A stretch of 64,000 bases of DNA. Origin: Catonia carolina (Eukaryota; Arthropoda; Insecta; Hemiptera; Achilidae). The DNA lies in contig JAQMRL010000014.1 in the NCBI GenBank assembly GCA_035578175.1, forward strand, positions 14,211,774 through 14,275,773. The letters are read 5' to 3'. The position numbers and the translations under genes are program-made. Below, one piece after another: positions 43,346 through 53,671 of the stretch (positions within the stretch are counted from its first letter, which is position 1; every line of letters starts with the position of its first letter). Below the pieces are notes generated by a model, which saw nothing but the letters and a program-made list of their open reading frames with translations, made no database searches and was not told the DNA's origin.

Positions 43346-44262
43346 CATATGATTACATTTTGTACGGAAGACCAAAGCCAGAGATACCGGCGAGGAAAAA
43401 GATAAAGAACAAGATCTATACGGTGACCGATACGTACGAAATATTAAGCGTAGAGGAAGTGACGGACATGTCAAAATTTCCTCAGGTAGATCTACCGGAA
43501 ACATGTACTGATTTCACAAAGTTAAACGAGGAAGTGGATTGCGAAATAAGTGAATCTTCAGAAGATGAAGAGGTGAACGTCTTCGTGAAGATCGGAGATT
43601 CGTTTCTTAAGTTGGAACCGAACGAAGAATGGGTTGAAGTAGAAGATGTGGAATCTTTTTATTCGCCAGATCCGTCTTATGATGTACCACAAGAACTGGT
43701 TTCGTATACGGTAAGAAGATTGGTGAAAAGATTGAAATCCGAAACCGAATATGAAACACCCGAGTCAAAACCGGAAACCTTGGTTGAAGAAGAGGCCGAG
43801 GAAATCGAATACATTGAACCGGAAAAAACACCTTCAATAGTTTCTGTTAATATAATGAGAGGGAAAACACGAAAGGAAATTCAAAAAGGAGGAGCTTTTA
43901 ATCTGATAAAAGACTTACGAGATGATCTATCAATGATATCTTCGCCGGAGGAGGGAGTTCACATAGCGGTTCATATTCCCGGGATAGGACCCACTATCCC
44001 CGAAGAACAGATCGAACAGGTCATCACCTATATGACAGACATGGCTAAAAAACAAGACGGATATGTAATGCCCAGAAATATTAGACATTTTCTTTGTCCA
44101 CCCATAGATCTAGCGAAACGTGATGGCACTTTAGAAGTTGAATGTCCACCCGTTGAGACATTTGAAAAATATTGCCAGACTTCTGAATCTGATTTCTTTT
44201 ATACGATGGGTAAACCAGAAATCCACGTACTGGAACCTGAACTTGATCATGTTATCATATAG
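43346..44262 (+). CDS. ROPN1L: Ropporin-1-like protein, last exon (acidic C-terminal extension)
   Basis: TTGTTACAG at 43345, then 917 nt to TAG 44260-44262: residue 377 (split) and 378-681. It opens YDYILYGRPKPEIPARKKIK, is rich in Glu/Val/Pro, and has acidic runs (SESSEDEEVN, EEWVEVEDVE, VEEEAEEIEYIEPE), then a better-ordered-looking segment (GVHIAVHIPGIGPTIPEEQI ... VITYMTDMAKKQDGYVMPRN ... HFLCPPIDLAKRDG). No known domain recognised. An AATAAA signal follows at 44303. It could in principle be the last exon of a separate gene, but the phase fits exon 5 and no independent start is evident. Confidence 0.75.
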
Positions 44263-44302
44263 GCCTAGTCATAAACAAGTTTATACGTTTTTAAAAATAT
44301 TT

Positions 44303-44308
44303 AATAAA
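44303..44308 (+). promoter_or_regulatory. Polyadenylation signal of the ropporin gene
   Basis: AATAAA 41 bp after the stop codon. Confidence 0.65.
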
Positions 44309-44337
44309 AAATAATTTCCGTTAATTGTTTTATTTAA

Positions 44338-44388
44338 ACATTCATACGACTTTCTCTTGCCAATGCAAAAAAGACCAATATAATTTGA
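44338..44388 (-). mobile_element. R-family end fragment k
   Basis: AAACATTCATACGACTTTCTCTTGCCAATG-like start of R, cut off by the W repeat. Confidence 0.65.
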
Positions 44389-44390
44389 CA

Positions 44391-44772
44391 TTATTGTTGT
44401 TGTTTAGGTCATCGGCCGAAATGCTGATTTGAACCTGTAGAGGTTTTACTAAGTAAAACGAGAAGTGAGAAGGTTTACCATTGCCACAACTCACTGAGTG
44501 GAAAAGTACGCTTATTAGCATGCCGGGCCCTCTGAAACGCACATATTGTCTACTCTGCAAATGACACCTTCACTTCATTCACCACAGGGTCTAGCTGTAT
44601 AATGAAATTCATTACTTTCAGAGGAAATAACTCTGATTAGTGTCTTTTAAACCTCTACCTCTTCTGTTCTTTAATGAATCAGTCATTTAATTGGCTGACC
44701 ATGTGATAAGAAACAGAACTATTTATTTTAGCCCTGCAACGGACAGATTGAGTGTAAATAGTTTGACACTCC
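44391..44772 (+). mobile_element. SINE-like repeat W, copy 2
   Basis: GTTGTTGTTTAGGTCATCGG to CTGTCTGTTATGGAC, ~380 bp, the same extent as copy 3, which has a perfect duplication. Supplies the empty site for the MITE at 58024 (CTGTTCTTTAATGAATCAGT). Confidence 0.8.
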
Positions 44773-44824
44773 AACTGTCTGTTATGGACAGAATTTAAAA
44801 TTAAAAACGTAAAAAAATGAAAAA

Positions 44825-44895
44825 TGGCCACCTCCGTGACATATACAAGGATAGCGCGCCAGTCTAATAAGCGAAGGTCCTGAGTTCGATTCCCG
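44825..44895 (+). mobile_element. tRNA-like SINE head
   Basis: GATAGCGCGCCAGTCTAATA (A-box-like) and GAGTTCGATTCCC (B box) at tRNA spacing, without a foldable full cloverleaf that I would call a tRNA gene. Likely the start of a SINE. Confidence 0.4.
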
Positions 44896-45054
44896 GAGTT
44901 CGCTTTCCTGGGGGGTATTTCATACCCCTTAAAACCCCTGCAACTTGATGCTAAATCCGTCACTGGTGTGTGATGCGTGACGCGTGTCAGTTCAGCTTCG
45001 TTTACTGTTTAAAAAGAGTGCAAGGTGCGCCTAAAGAAGTTTTCACTTAAAAAA

Positions 45055-45806
45055 AAAATATAGTGTGAAACACTCACGCAACTTTCTCTTGCCAATGAAA
45101 ATAATTAACAATATAACTTAACATTAGTAATAAAACATTAGAAATAAATAAAAAACTAACCTCAAAATCATGAGTGAAAGACGTAAAGTGAAAGTCAACC
45201 CTACTTTAGCTTAAAAATACGGAAAATTACTCTTTCACGCTAAACTAGGCTCTGTAGAGAAAAATGCTCTAACTAAAAGTTGTAGATCTTTTAATTTTCT
45301 ATAAATTTGATTATACTTTTTTGTCGCAAAATGCATAATAAGGCTGAAATCTTAAAAAAAGTATATTGTTTTACACGATTACGTAAGAAAAATGCGGAAA
45401 ATGGCTAATTACTTTAAACTAAGCGTTATACAAAAAAAATGTTCGAAATAAAAGATGTAGGTTTTGAAATTCTCCAGAACTTTTACTATACATTTTGCAC
45501 TATAATGCATATTAAAGTTGCAATCTTAAAAAAACAGTTTTTGTACGAGAAAACAGTCTCACCAAGAATTTCAGCAGACATGAAGCCTACCCTATCTTGT
45601 AGAGCATAAAAAATTTAAAAAATGAGGTAATTCTAAAAAAAACCTTAGGAGCCGTTTTGTGAAACTCGCAAAAAAGTAAAAAATGATACGAATAAACTAC
45701 TACTTCCGTTTGACCGATTTTGATGAAAATATTCGTGTCGGGTCCTCCAGTGGTGTCTAACTTAAGTTTCAAGTTCGTACGATGTTACGTTCTTGAGATA
45801 TTCTGT

Positions 45807-45868
<62 letters not shown>

Positions 45869-45995
45869 CAATCGCTAAAAACATCTTTTTTGGGTTCAGA
45901 GGGTCTAAAAACCTGTAGATCCGGTGAAAACTCGATTTCGAAAAATCGACATGAAAACAATACTTTCCTTATTCATATAGGCAAGAGAAAGTAAA
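45055..45995 (-). mobile_element. R-family element, copy l (full length)
   Basis: GTGTGAAACACTCACGCAAC to ATAGGCAAGAGAAAG; (CA)n at 45808-45865. Confidence 0.85.
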
Positions 45996-45997
45996 AA

Positions 45998-46875
45998 TAT
46001 ATAGATTGAGTCCGAAGTACTCATGTCTAAGTTAAGTATTATGTAGTACCTACTGTAATAATATTTGGTAGGCAGTGATTTTTCCGAACAACGCTTATAA
46101 CTAAACAAGAAATATTACATCATGTTATACCTAATATATTTAAGAACTTTATTTTCATGACTTACATGATTATATTACTTTATTTTTACTTATTTTTTGT
46201 GGCTGAACACGATACCTCAAATATTAAATCAGAATTTCTCATAATAGGCATATTTCCTCCCTTCCTAAAAAAACATTATTCTTTTGTCTCGATACAACGA
46301 ATTATGTATTCACCTCAAAAATCTATTTCTATATAACTAAAAAAAAAAATTAATAAATCATATAAATTTTATTTTCATATAACTCTATCTTATCATACAT
46401 AATATATATTTTATTATTGCTGCCAAGGATGTTGGCGTTTAAATGTTCATTATTTTTTATTAATTAATATTAATTTATGTATTTTCATTATTGTTTTATT
46501 AAATTATTATACATTATTACATATATACAAAATTTAATTATTATATTTTTATGTATAATTTTATTAGTTTATTACCAACAGCCACGTCGATGTGTTTAGT
46601 AATTTTTTTATATGATACAATATTGTCTATGTAGGTGCATATATTTTCTTTTTAGTTATCTGCCGGTTGTTGTAGGAACAACTAGGGGAAACATATCAGT
46701 TGAAATAATACGTTCATTTTTATTTTTATTCCATATAAAATTTTCTTCATTTCTTTTTACCTTTGGTAAGTACTGTTTTTTTTTGTACTGAAAAATGTTG
46801 ATAAAAATACGTTTTACTTGAATATGCATACGTATAGTACTAGGAAATGAACATGCAGACACGTATTTGCCAGTG
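45998..46875. other. AT-rich intergenic DNA
   Basis: Long A/T runs, no exon or repeat that I can support. Confidence 0.35.
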
Positions 46876-46877
46876 TA

Positions 46878-47823
46878 CGAGGTGTGGCCATTAAATAACG
46901 AGACTGACGTTGTAAAAAATTTTATTTTTATTTTATACATAATCACTTATTGTCACCTTCAATATACACTCCTTCTCTATCCCTACAACGCTCCATGCTA
47001 ATTTTTCATTGTTAAAAACAGTGTTGAAAGTCATCTTCTGTCAGCTCCTTCAGGACACGTGCTGCTTTCTCTTTTACAGCTTTGACAGACTCAAATCTTG
47101 TCCCTTTTAATGCAGATTTCACCTTAGGGAACAGGTAGAAGTCACATGGTGCAAGATCTGGTGAATAAGGTGGATGTTCTAACACAGAGATGTTGTACTT
47201 GGCTAGGAACCTCTTGACAGACAACGCGGAATGAGCTGGCGCATTGTCTTGGTGTAGAACCCATGATTTGTCCTTCCACATTTCTGGGCGTTTTTCCTTA
47301 CTCTTTGACGTTGTTTAGAATGTATCTCAAGATAGTAATATTGATTAATTATTTGACCTTTAGGAACCCAGTGAAGGTACCAATCCCATGGATGTAAAAA
47401 AAACAATCATTGCTTTAAATTTTGACAAATTTAGGACAAATCATGGGTTCTCCACCAAGACAAAGCGCCACCTCATTCCGCGATGTCTGTCAAGAGGTTC
47501 CTAGCCAAGTACAACATCTCAGTGTTAGAACATCCACCTTATTAACCAGATCTTGCACCATGTGACTTCTACCTGTACCCTAAGGTGAAATTTGCATTAA
47601 AAGGGACAAGGTTTGAGTCTGTGGAAGCTGTAAAAGAGAAAGCGGCACGTGTCCTGAAGGAACTGACAGAAGATGACTTCCAGCACTGTTTCCAATCATG
47701 GAAAATTCGCATGGAGCGTTGTAGGGATAGAGAAGGAGTGTATATTGAAGGTAACAAAAAGTGATTATGTATAAAATTAAATTTCTTACAACGTCAGTCT
47801 CGTTATTTAATAGCCACACCTCG
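46878..47823. mobile_element. Palindromic mariner family 2, copy 2
   Basis: 946 bp; both ends are the 3' terminus (CGAGGTGTGGCCATTAAATA and its mirror). Arms of ~390 bp (46878-47272 and 47433-47823) surround a ~160-bp spacer. TA at the left; the right TA has become CA. Same plan as 38180-39105 but with different arm and spacer lengths, so the two palindromes are not simple copies of each other. Confidence 0.88.
47012..47406 (-). pseudogene. Mariner family 2 transposase fragment
   Basis: Minus strand: HQDNAPAHSALSVKRFLAKY and PPYSPDLAPCDFYLFPKVK, DD34D spacing retained, to LKELTEDDFQHCF. A frame change precedes it near 47275. Confidence 0.8.
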
Positions 47824-48430
47824 CACATGTGGCTCTGTTAATACTACGATATCATCGACAAATCTCAGTGTTTTTATTGTTTGTCTATGGATTTTTATTG
47901 ATGCGTCAAATTTGTTCTTCAGTTCATTTAAAGCTTTTCTATATTGTTTAGGTCATCACCTGAAAGGCTGGTTTGAACTTGTAACTAAGTAAAACGAGGA
48001 GTGAGGTGGTTTACCAATGCGCTCCTCACTGAGTGGAAAAGTACGCTTATCAGCTTGCCGGGCCCTTTGAAAAGCACATATTTTACATTCTGCAAGTGAT
48101 ATCTTGCTTCATTCACCACAGGGTGTTGCTTTATAATGAAATTCATTACTTTCTGAGGAGATAACTGTGATTAGTGTCTTTACACCTCTACCTCTTCTAT
48201 TTTTAAATGATTCAGTCATTAAATTGGCTGACCATGTGTTAAGAAACAGAACTATTTATCTTCGTTGCCCTGCAACGAACAGATTGAGTGCAAATAATTT
48301 GACACTCCACCTGTCTGTTATGGGCAGCTTTTCTATATACAAGTTTAAAAGTAGTGGTGACAATAAACATCCTTGTGGTACATCTTTTCTTACAGCAGCT
48401 TCTTTTTCGTACCCTTCAATTCTCAAACAC
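47824..48430 (-). pseudogene. Non-LTR retrotransposon reverse-transcriptase fragment, split by a SINE
   Basis: The minus strand reads RKDVPQGCLLSPLLLNLYIE (48330-48430), the SINE interrupts, then KALNELKNKFDASIKI and LRFVDDIVVLTE (47824-47943). These are the RT motifs (QG.LLSPLL.N and the F.DD box, here FVDDIV) at normal spacing once the SINE is removed. Only this small RT piece remains, just upstream of the odorant receptor. Confidence 0.75.
47944..48325 (+). mobile_element. SINE-like repeat W, copy 3, with 12-bp duplication
   Basis: 382 bp, TTGTTTAGGTCATCACCTG to CTGTCTGTTATGGGC, bounded by the perfect duplication AGCTTTTCTATA (47932-47943, 48326-48337). In its transcribed (minus) sense it ends with CCTAAACAA, an AAC-type tail. 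It defines the full extent of family W. Confidence 0.88.
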
Positions 48431-48536
48431 CCATTTAGTTTAATAATTTTTTTTAATATTTTCCAGATACAAAATATAAATATAAAATTAAATTGTACTA
48501 TAAACAGATTACATTTTGGAATAAATTAGAAATAAA

Positions 48537-49354
48537 ATGGATAATGCAATCAAAGAAGAAGTATGGAAAAGTCTAACATTAATTGGGCATAACCCTGATG
48601 ATAAAGGAAAAGTATCAACACGTAAAAAATTCTTTATAACACTGGTGACTACCCTATTTATCAACTTGGTATTCTACCAGTGGCACGAATGGGAGAACAT
48701 GGATCACAGAGTCACTTCATTCAAAGCGTTTATCTTTTATTACTACTTTTTAGGTTATTCTTTGACATACACTCTATCATGGCAAGATATAAACATGACT
48801 TGTCAAGTGATAAAAGAAGGGAATTTTCATTTCCCATATTTGGCAACACTGAATCGCATTAATATAATTAAAAATTATAAAACAAATATCATGAAATTGA
48901 ATAACATTATAAAAAATATTTTGTTTTTTCATAATGTGACTTTTGCCATGATAGCACCTATCGTAATGTCTTTTGTCAAAATTATTTTATCTAAAAGATC
49001 TGTATTTTCGATGAAAGGAAGTGATCTATTTTTATCTCAACCGTTTTATTTTCCGAAAATTTTTGATTCAATTTATTTTTATGTAATCGTTTACATTTTA
49101 CAATCAATTTTTGGGATGATGAGTGCTGTTTATGTTTATACAATTTATCTGACAGCTTTTAATTCTACAGAAACGTTAGAATATGAAATCAAATTGCTTT
49201 GTTTGACTTTAGAAGAAATGGATGATATTATTTTTAAACATAAAAAATTTGATCAAGAACGTTCTGGATGTTTAAATGAATGTACGGATGATGAAATGAT
49301 TTCCATGAAAAATTACATTAGATATATCTCTACACATCATTATCACATTTACAG
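48537..49354 (+). CDS. Odorant receptor (7tm_6), exon 1
   Basis: Insect odorant receptors are seven-helix ligand-gated cation channels of sensory-neuron dendrites that work as heteromers with Orco, N-terminus inside. This exon gives residues 1-272 plus two bases: MDNAIKEEVWKSLTLIG, then hydrophobic segments near 32-48, 63-82, 128-151 and 179-206. LSWQDINMTCQVIKEG and YLTAFNSTETLEYEIKLLCL fit the family's loops. Donor TACAG|GTAATA at 49354 leaves phase 2, matching exon 2. The start is the ATG at 48537 after AAATAAA. All five exons join in phase to 412 residues, a normal length; the subfamily cannot be named from here. Confidence 0.88.
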
Positions 49355-49556
49355 GTAATAGGTCTATCATTCTTTACATCTTTGAAGTTGACCCCATACA
49401 AAAAATTAAAAAAAACTAATGGAATCGATTGTTATCGAAACGTTTGTTCGGATTTGTTTCGCAAAGTTTTGTTTGTTCAGTTGAGAAAATCGAGAAAAAC
49501 AAGGGTGCTAACTTCATGCTGCCCTCCCCCTCCCCAATATTTTGAACTTAGTTTTG

Positions 49557-49766
49557 CATAGATTTATAGATTTTCGTTGTTCCTGATTGTTCCGTAAAAA
49601 TTTTCATTTGTTCCTCTCAAATAAACGAGAAAATCGAAGAAAACTGGAGGGCTAACTTCATGTTAGCCCCCTCACCAGTTTTCTTCAATTTTCTCGCTTA
49701 ATTGAGAGGAACAAACGAAAGTTTTTTCCGGAACAATCCGGAACAAACGAAGATCTATCGACCAAT
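49557..49766. repeat. Small foldback, ~95-bp arms
   Basis: Arms around GGGCTAACTTCATGTTAGCC at the apex, with AGAAAACTGG / CCAGTTTTCT and TTGTTCCTCTCAA / TTGAGAGGAACAA below. In odorant-receptor intron 1. Confidence 0.75.
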
Positions 49767-49774
49767 GCAAAAAA

Positions 49775-50428
49775 AATCTGTTGTGAAACACTCACACTAC
49801 ATTCTCCTGCCAATGCAAATTTACTACAATATAACCTAATATTAGTAAAAAAAACATTAGAAATAAACAAAAAATTAATCTCAAAAAAGATAACCTCATT
49901 TTAATCATGAGTGAATGATGCAAAATGAAATTAAACCGTAGTTTGGCTTAATAATACGAAAAATCACTCTTTGACGCTAAACTAGACTCTGTAGAAAAAA
50001 ATACTTGACATAAAAGTTGTAGATCTTTTAATTTTCTTATAAGTTTGATTATAGCCTACACACTTATGTCGTAAAACGCATGGTAAGGGTGAAATCTTAA
50101 AAAATCGATTTTTTACACGTTTTCGTGAGAAAAAAACAGAAAATCGCTAATTACTGCTAAAGTAAGCGTTATACAAAAAAATGTTTGGAATAAAAATCGT
50201 TTTTTAAATTCTCTACATCTTTTATTATTACAATTTTGCTCTAAATGCATATTTAAGCCTCAATCTTAAAAAAACAATTTTTTTACACGAAAACAGCCTC
50301 CCCAAGAATTTCAGCAGACATGGCGCCTACCCTAACTTGTAAAGCATAAAAAATGTAGTAAATGAGGCGATTTTAAAATAAGTCGTAGAACCCGTTTTTG
50401 AGAAAATCGCAAAAACGTGAAAGATGAC
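49775..50428 (-). mobile_element. R-family element, copy m (truncated before its microsatellite)
   Basis: GTTGTGAAACACTCACACTA to TGAGAAAATCGCAAAAACGT; then unrelated coding-like DNA. Confidence 0.8.
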
Positions 50429-50620
50429 ATTATTCTGATTGATGACCCGCCAAATTTGAATGTTGCGCAGTCAGAGGAAACTGATCTCTTAAAACGTGAA
50501 AACGCCGAATTAAAAGAAGAAAACAAATTACTTAGAGAAAAACTTGAGGCCGAAAAAGTAGAATTGTTAAAATTAAAATCGATTTCCCGTGTAAACATAC
50601 CTAAACCGCTATGTTTGTAA
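50429..50620 (+). pseudogene. C-terminal coiled-coil fragment, probably transposon-encoded
   Basis: Reads ILIDDPPNLNVAQSEETDLL, KRENAELKEENKLLREKLEA (heptad-like coiled coil) and ends SRVNIPKPLCL with a stop at 50618-50620. Codon use looks genuine, but the 5' side is cut off by the R element. It lies inside odorant-receptor intron 1, close to a Harbinger element whose MADF protein could have had such a tail; that link is inference. Confidence 0.4.
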
Positions 50621-51104
50621 AGACAATGGAAAAATCCTACCGTCACTACGCACCGGCCGAGTTGTTGGGGACCAGACTACGTCATCAATCATAATATGAT
50701 TATCTCACATCAGCTGCGCGTGACCGCTACCGTCTAGTATTATAGTAACTGAGACTATAAAATTCACAGCTGGTTTAATGCCAACTTAAAGTTTTAAAAC
50801 AAAAAAAATATGAATTTGTCGTTTGCATTCAAAAAATAGATGTGTTTATGCAAACTGGTAACGTCGAAAAATTACAACGGTTTAACGTATTTTCAATTAT
50901 TTTTTTGGGGCAAAAACAGCAAAAACCTCAACAAATTATACATCATTTGGATGCAGAAAACTCTGAATTTTAATAACGTAAAAAAAACAGGATTTGTGAA
51001 AATTTTCAATTTTCTCCGTTCCGGGTACTCTAAAGGTCTTGTCAAACAGAACGCTCTTGTCCGCCCGGATCCTGTGTTAGACATTGTTGCATCATCCTAG
51101 TTAT
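50621..51104. other. Intron DNA, nothing assigned
   Basis: No exon-like frame; partly GC-richer near 51040. Confidence 0.3.
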
Positions 51105-51192
51105 TTAGACAGCGGCCTACGCCGCGTACCAATCTATTCCACGGCGGACTTTTGGGAGGTTGTATTTTTCTACAGAGTCCGCGACGGACAGG

Positions 51193-51387
51193 ATGACCGA
51201 TGAAGAGGAAAAATTAATTGAACTTGTTAGGGAGCACCCACATTTATATGATGTGCAAGATAATGATTACAAAAACTTGCTTAAGAAAGCACAATCATGG
51301 AGAGAAATAGGTGGAAAACTTCAACAAACCAGTAGTACTAAACACAAATTTTATTATTTTTTTGTTATTACAGTATTTATAGTATAA
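51193..51387 (+). pseudogene. MADF-domain fragment of Harbinger element 2
   Basis: MTDEEEKLIELVREHPHLYD then NDYKNLLKKAQSWREIGGKL: a clear N-terminal MADF domain (EEKLIELVREHP.LYD...DYK). Continues in frame only into AT-rich DNA, so the domain is truncated. Confidence 0.7.
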
Positions 51388-51461
51388 AATTAGTTTTACG
51401 TTTTACTGTCGACGTGACTGACAGCATAACTGTACATTGAAAGTGTATCAATCTATATTAG

Positions 51462-51852
51462 TCAATGACTCAAATAGTTGAAGTAATTAACAAATTGGTC
51501 TCGTACAGGGATGTCTGTTCCTGGTAGTGACTTAGGAGGTAATGTAATTTTGTTATTTACGAACTCACGATAGAAAGCGGAATTTTCTAAGATACTACTA
51601 TTATTATGCCACCCAAAACTACCTATATCAACAATAATGGAATTATAGTTAGAATAAACGAAAATACATGAAAAATCGGTTTTCAAAGGAATTCAATTCA
51701 TTGCAAAATCGGGGAAATTCGCCTACCTCCTCTCTTATGCAATTAATTTCGTGCACCCATTTTCTTTTTCGTTTCGACCGTCTCAAAGCGAACAAAAGAA
51801 GTAGGCCTAATTCTTCTTCGTCTGAGGTAGACGATATAAATTCAAGTTTCAA
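51462..51852 (-). pseudogene. Harbinger transposase, N-terminal and first catalytic segment
   Basis: The first minus-strand frame from 51852 reads SDEEELGLLLLFALRRSKRK and KWVHEINCIREEVGEF...FFMYFRL, typical of Harbinger nucleases. An overlapping shifted frame (51686-51462) reads VDIGSFGWHNNSSILENSAF and LPPKSLPGTDIPV, the region of the first catalytic Asp. A deletion and frame change join the two; the rest of the DDE domain is missing. Confidence 0.7.
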
Positions 51853-51956
51853 AGATGAAAAGATAACAAATCATAAATTCGCCACGACACGTTCACGTTT
51901 TCTTTACAACTGTTCTGGTCCGTCCTGATTTGTCCGCGTTAAGTTAGGCTCTTTTT

Positions 51957-52006
51957 AGTCCGCAGTGGACTGCACGCGGACTGTCCGCGTGCAGTCCACT
52001 GCGGGC
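51957..52006. repeat. 49-bp near-perfect palindrome
   Basis: GTCCGCAGTGGACTGCACGC + GGAC mirrored as GTCCGCGTGCAGTCCACTGC + GGGC with one or two central bases; one terminal mismatch. GC-rich in an AT-rich region, at the right end of the Harbinger derivative. Confidence 0.85.
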
Positions 52007-52133
52007 ACAGTCTGTGTCAGTCCCTTAAGGGCTAATAATCTTTTCTTTTCCTCATCCACTGCTTTGAAGTTAAGATCCTGTTGGAGGTTATGACAGGTGA
52101 AAAAAGTAACAAGTTATATTTTGTTTATTTCAG

Positions 52134-52233
52134 GCAACATTGGTTGATAAATAATGGAACGCAGACCGTTGCATTTATCTACCATTCCGGCATTTCCGTC
52201 TACTTCTGCATGGCCATTTACTTCATCGTGCAG
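52134..52233 (+). CDS. Odorant receptor, exon 2
   Basis: TTTATTTCAG at 52133; 100 nt finishing residue 273 and encoding 274-306 (QHWLINNGTQTVAFIYHSGI SVYFCMAIYFIVQ), the fifth membrane helix. Donor CAG|GTATGC at 52233, phase 0. Confidence 0.85.
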
Positions 52234-52304
52234 GTATGCCTCCTAACCATTTCTCTTACACATAGCCTAATCTCAGTTTTCTTATTTCAAAAAACTCTGA
52301 TGTG

Positions 52305-53055
52305 AAACAATTTATACTACGTTCTCTTGCCAATACAAATAATTAACTATATAACCTAAAATTTGTAATAAAACATTAGAAATAAACAAAAAATAACCTT
52401 ACTTTAATCATGTGCGAATGATGCAACATGAACATCAACCTCAGTTAGGCGTAAAAATACGGAAAATCACTCTTTTACGCTAAACTAGGCTCTGTAGAAA
52501 AAAATGCTCTAAATAAAAATAATTGTAGATCTTTTAATTTCCTATAAATTGATTCTATACACTTTGGTCGTAAAATGCATACTAAGGCTAAAATATTTTT
52601 TAAAAAAATGATTTTTTACACGTTTTCATGAGAAAAAACATCGCTAAATACCGCTTAAGTAAGCGTTATACAAAAAAATGTTTAAAATAAAAGTTGTAGG
52701 ATTTTAAATTCTCTACAACTGTTATTATATACATTTTTACGCTAAATTGCATATTAAAGCCGCAATTTAAAAAAACGATTTTTTACGAGAAAAAACCCTC
52801 TTCAAGAATTTTAGCAGACATGGCGCCTGCCGTATCCTGTAGAACATGAAAAATGTAGTAAATGAGGCGATTTTTTAAAAAAAAACGTAGGAGCCGTTTT
52901 TGAGAAAATTGCAAAAAAGTTAAATATGACACAAATAAACAACTACTTCCGGTTGACCGATTTTGATAAAAATGTTCATGTCGTATCCTTTCGTAGTATC
53001 TAACTTAAGTTTCAAGTTTCACGGTCGTACGATGTTCCGTTCTTGAGATAATTTG

Positions 53056-53146
<91 letters not shown>

Positions 53147-53297
53147 CACACACACACACAGACCAATTACTAAAAACATTTTTTTTGGATTCAGGGGGTC
53201 TGGAAATGTGTATATCTGGTGAAAATTTAATTTCGAAAAATCGACATGAAAACAATACTTTTTTTCCTAATATTCATATAGGCAAGAGCAAGTAAAA
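52305..53297 (-). mobile_element. R-family element, copy n, with the longest microsatellite
   Basis: GTGAAACAATTTATACTACG to ATAGGCAAGAGCAAG. The (CA)n run at 53058-53160 is about 100 bp, against 7-60 bp in other copies. Fills most of odorant-receptor intron 2. Confidence 0.85.
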
Positions 53298-53422
53298 ACA
53301 AATTTTACAATAAGTAGAAGTGTAAAAGTAAGTAAATTGATGGGTCTGAGAATATTTCTTAGAACAAATAGACGACACGCTGCTCTCTACATAATTATTG
53401 GAATGTTAAATTTGTTTTACAG

Positions 53423-53524
53423 AAAGTTGAGATCCTGTTTCGAGTGACAGAGTTGTGTATGTCATTCGTCATGGCTTACTTCGTCTACATGTACGGAGTT
53501 TACGGCGAGAAAATTATCACTCAG
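53423..53524 (+). CDS. Odorant receptor, exon 3
   Basis: TTGTTTTACAG at 53422; 34 codons (307-340): KVEILFRVTELCMSFVMAYF VYMYGVYGEKIITQ, the sixth helix. GE.I..Q is the usual 7tm_6 motif here. Donor CAG|GTATGC at 53524, phase 0. Confidence 0.87.
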
Positions 53525-53671
53525 GTATGCTAAAGTGACAATCGTATCATGTTGTACGAGTAATTGTATGCGCTGACGTATTTAAATGCGAATGGTTGTA
53601 TTTGAATGCTATACTTAAATCCTTGTAACTCCTATACGGTTCGTCCATTTTAAATAATCCTTTCACTAAAA

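Larger units (their letters stand above)
51105..52010. mobile_element. PIF/Harbinger element 2, deletion derivative
   Basis: Similar to the 9.4-kb element in plan: MADF start on plus at the left, transposase on minus from the right. Candidate ends share CCAC.GCGGACT (51140 and, inverted, near 51960). The exact borders are unclear. Located in odorant-receptor intron 1. Confidence 0.6.

Noticed and set aside
49378..49774. Considered as further odorant-receptor coding sequence after exon 1
   Set aside because: The frame stops immediately after the TACAG|GTAATA donor and the region is a foldback repeat; exon 2 at 52134 fits the phase.
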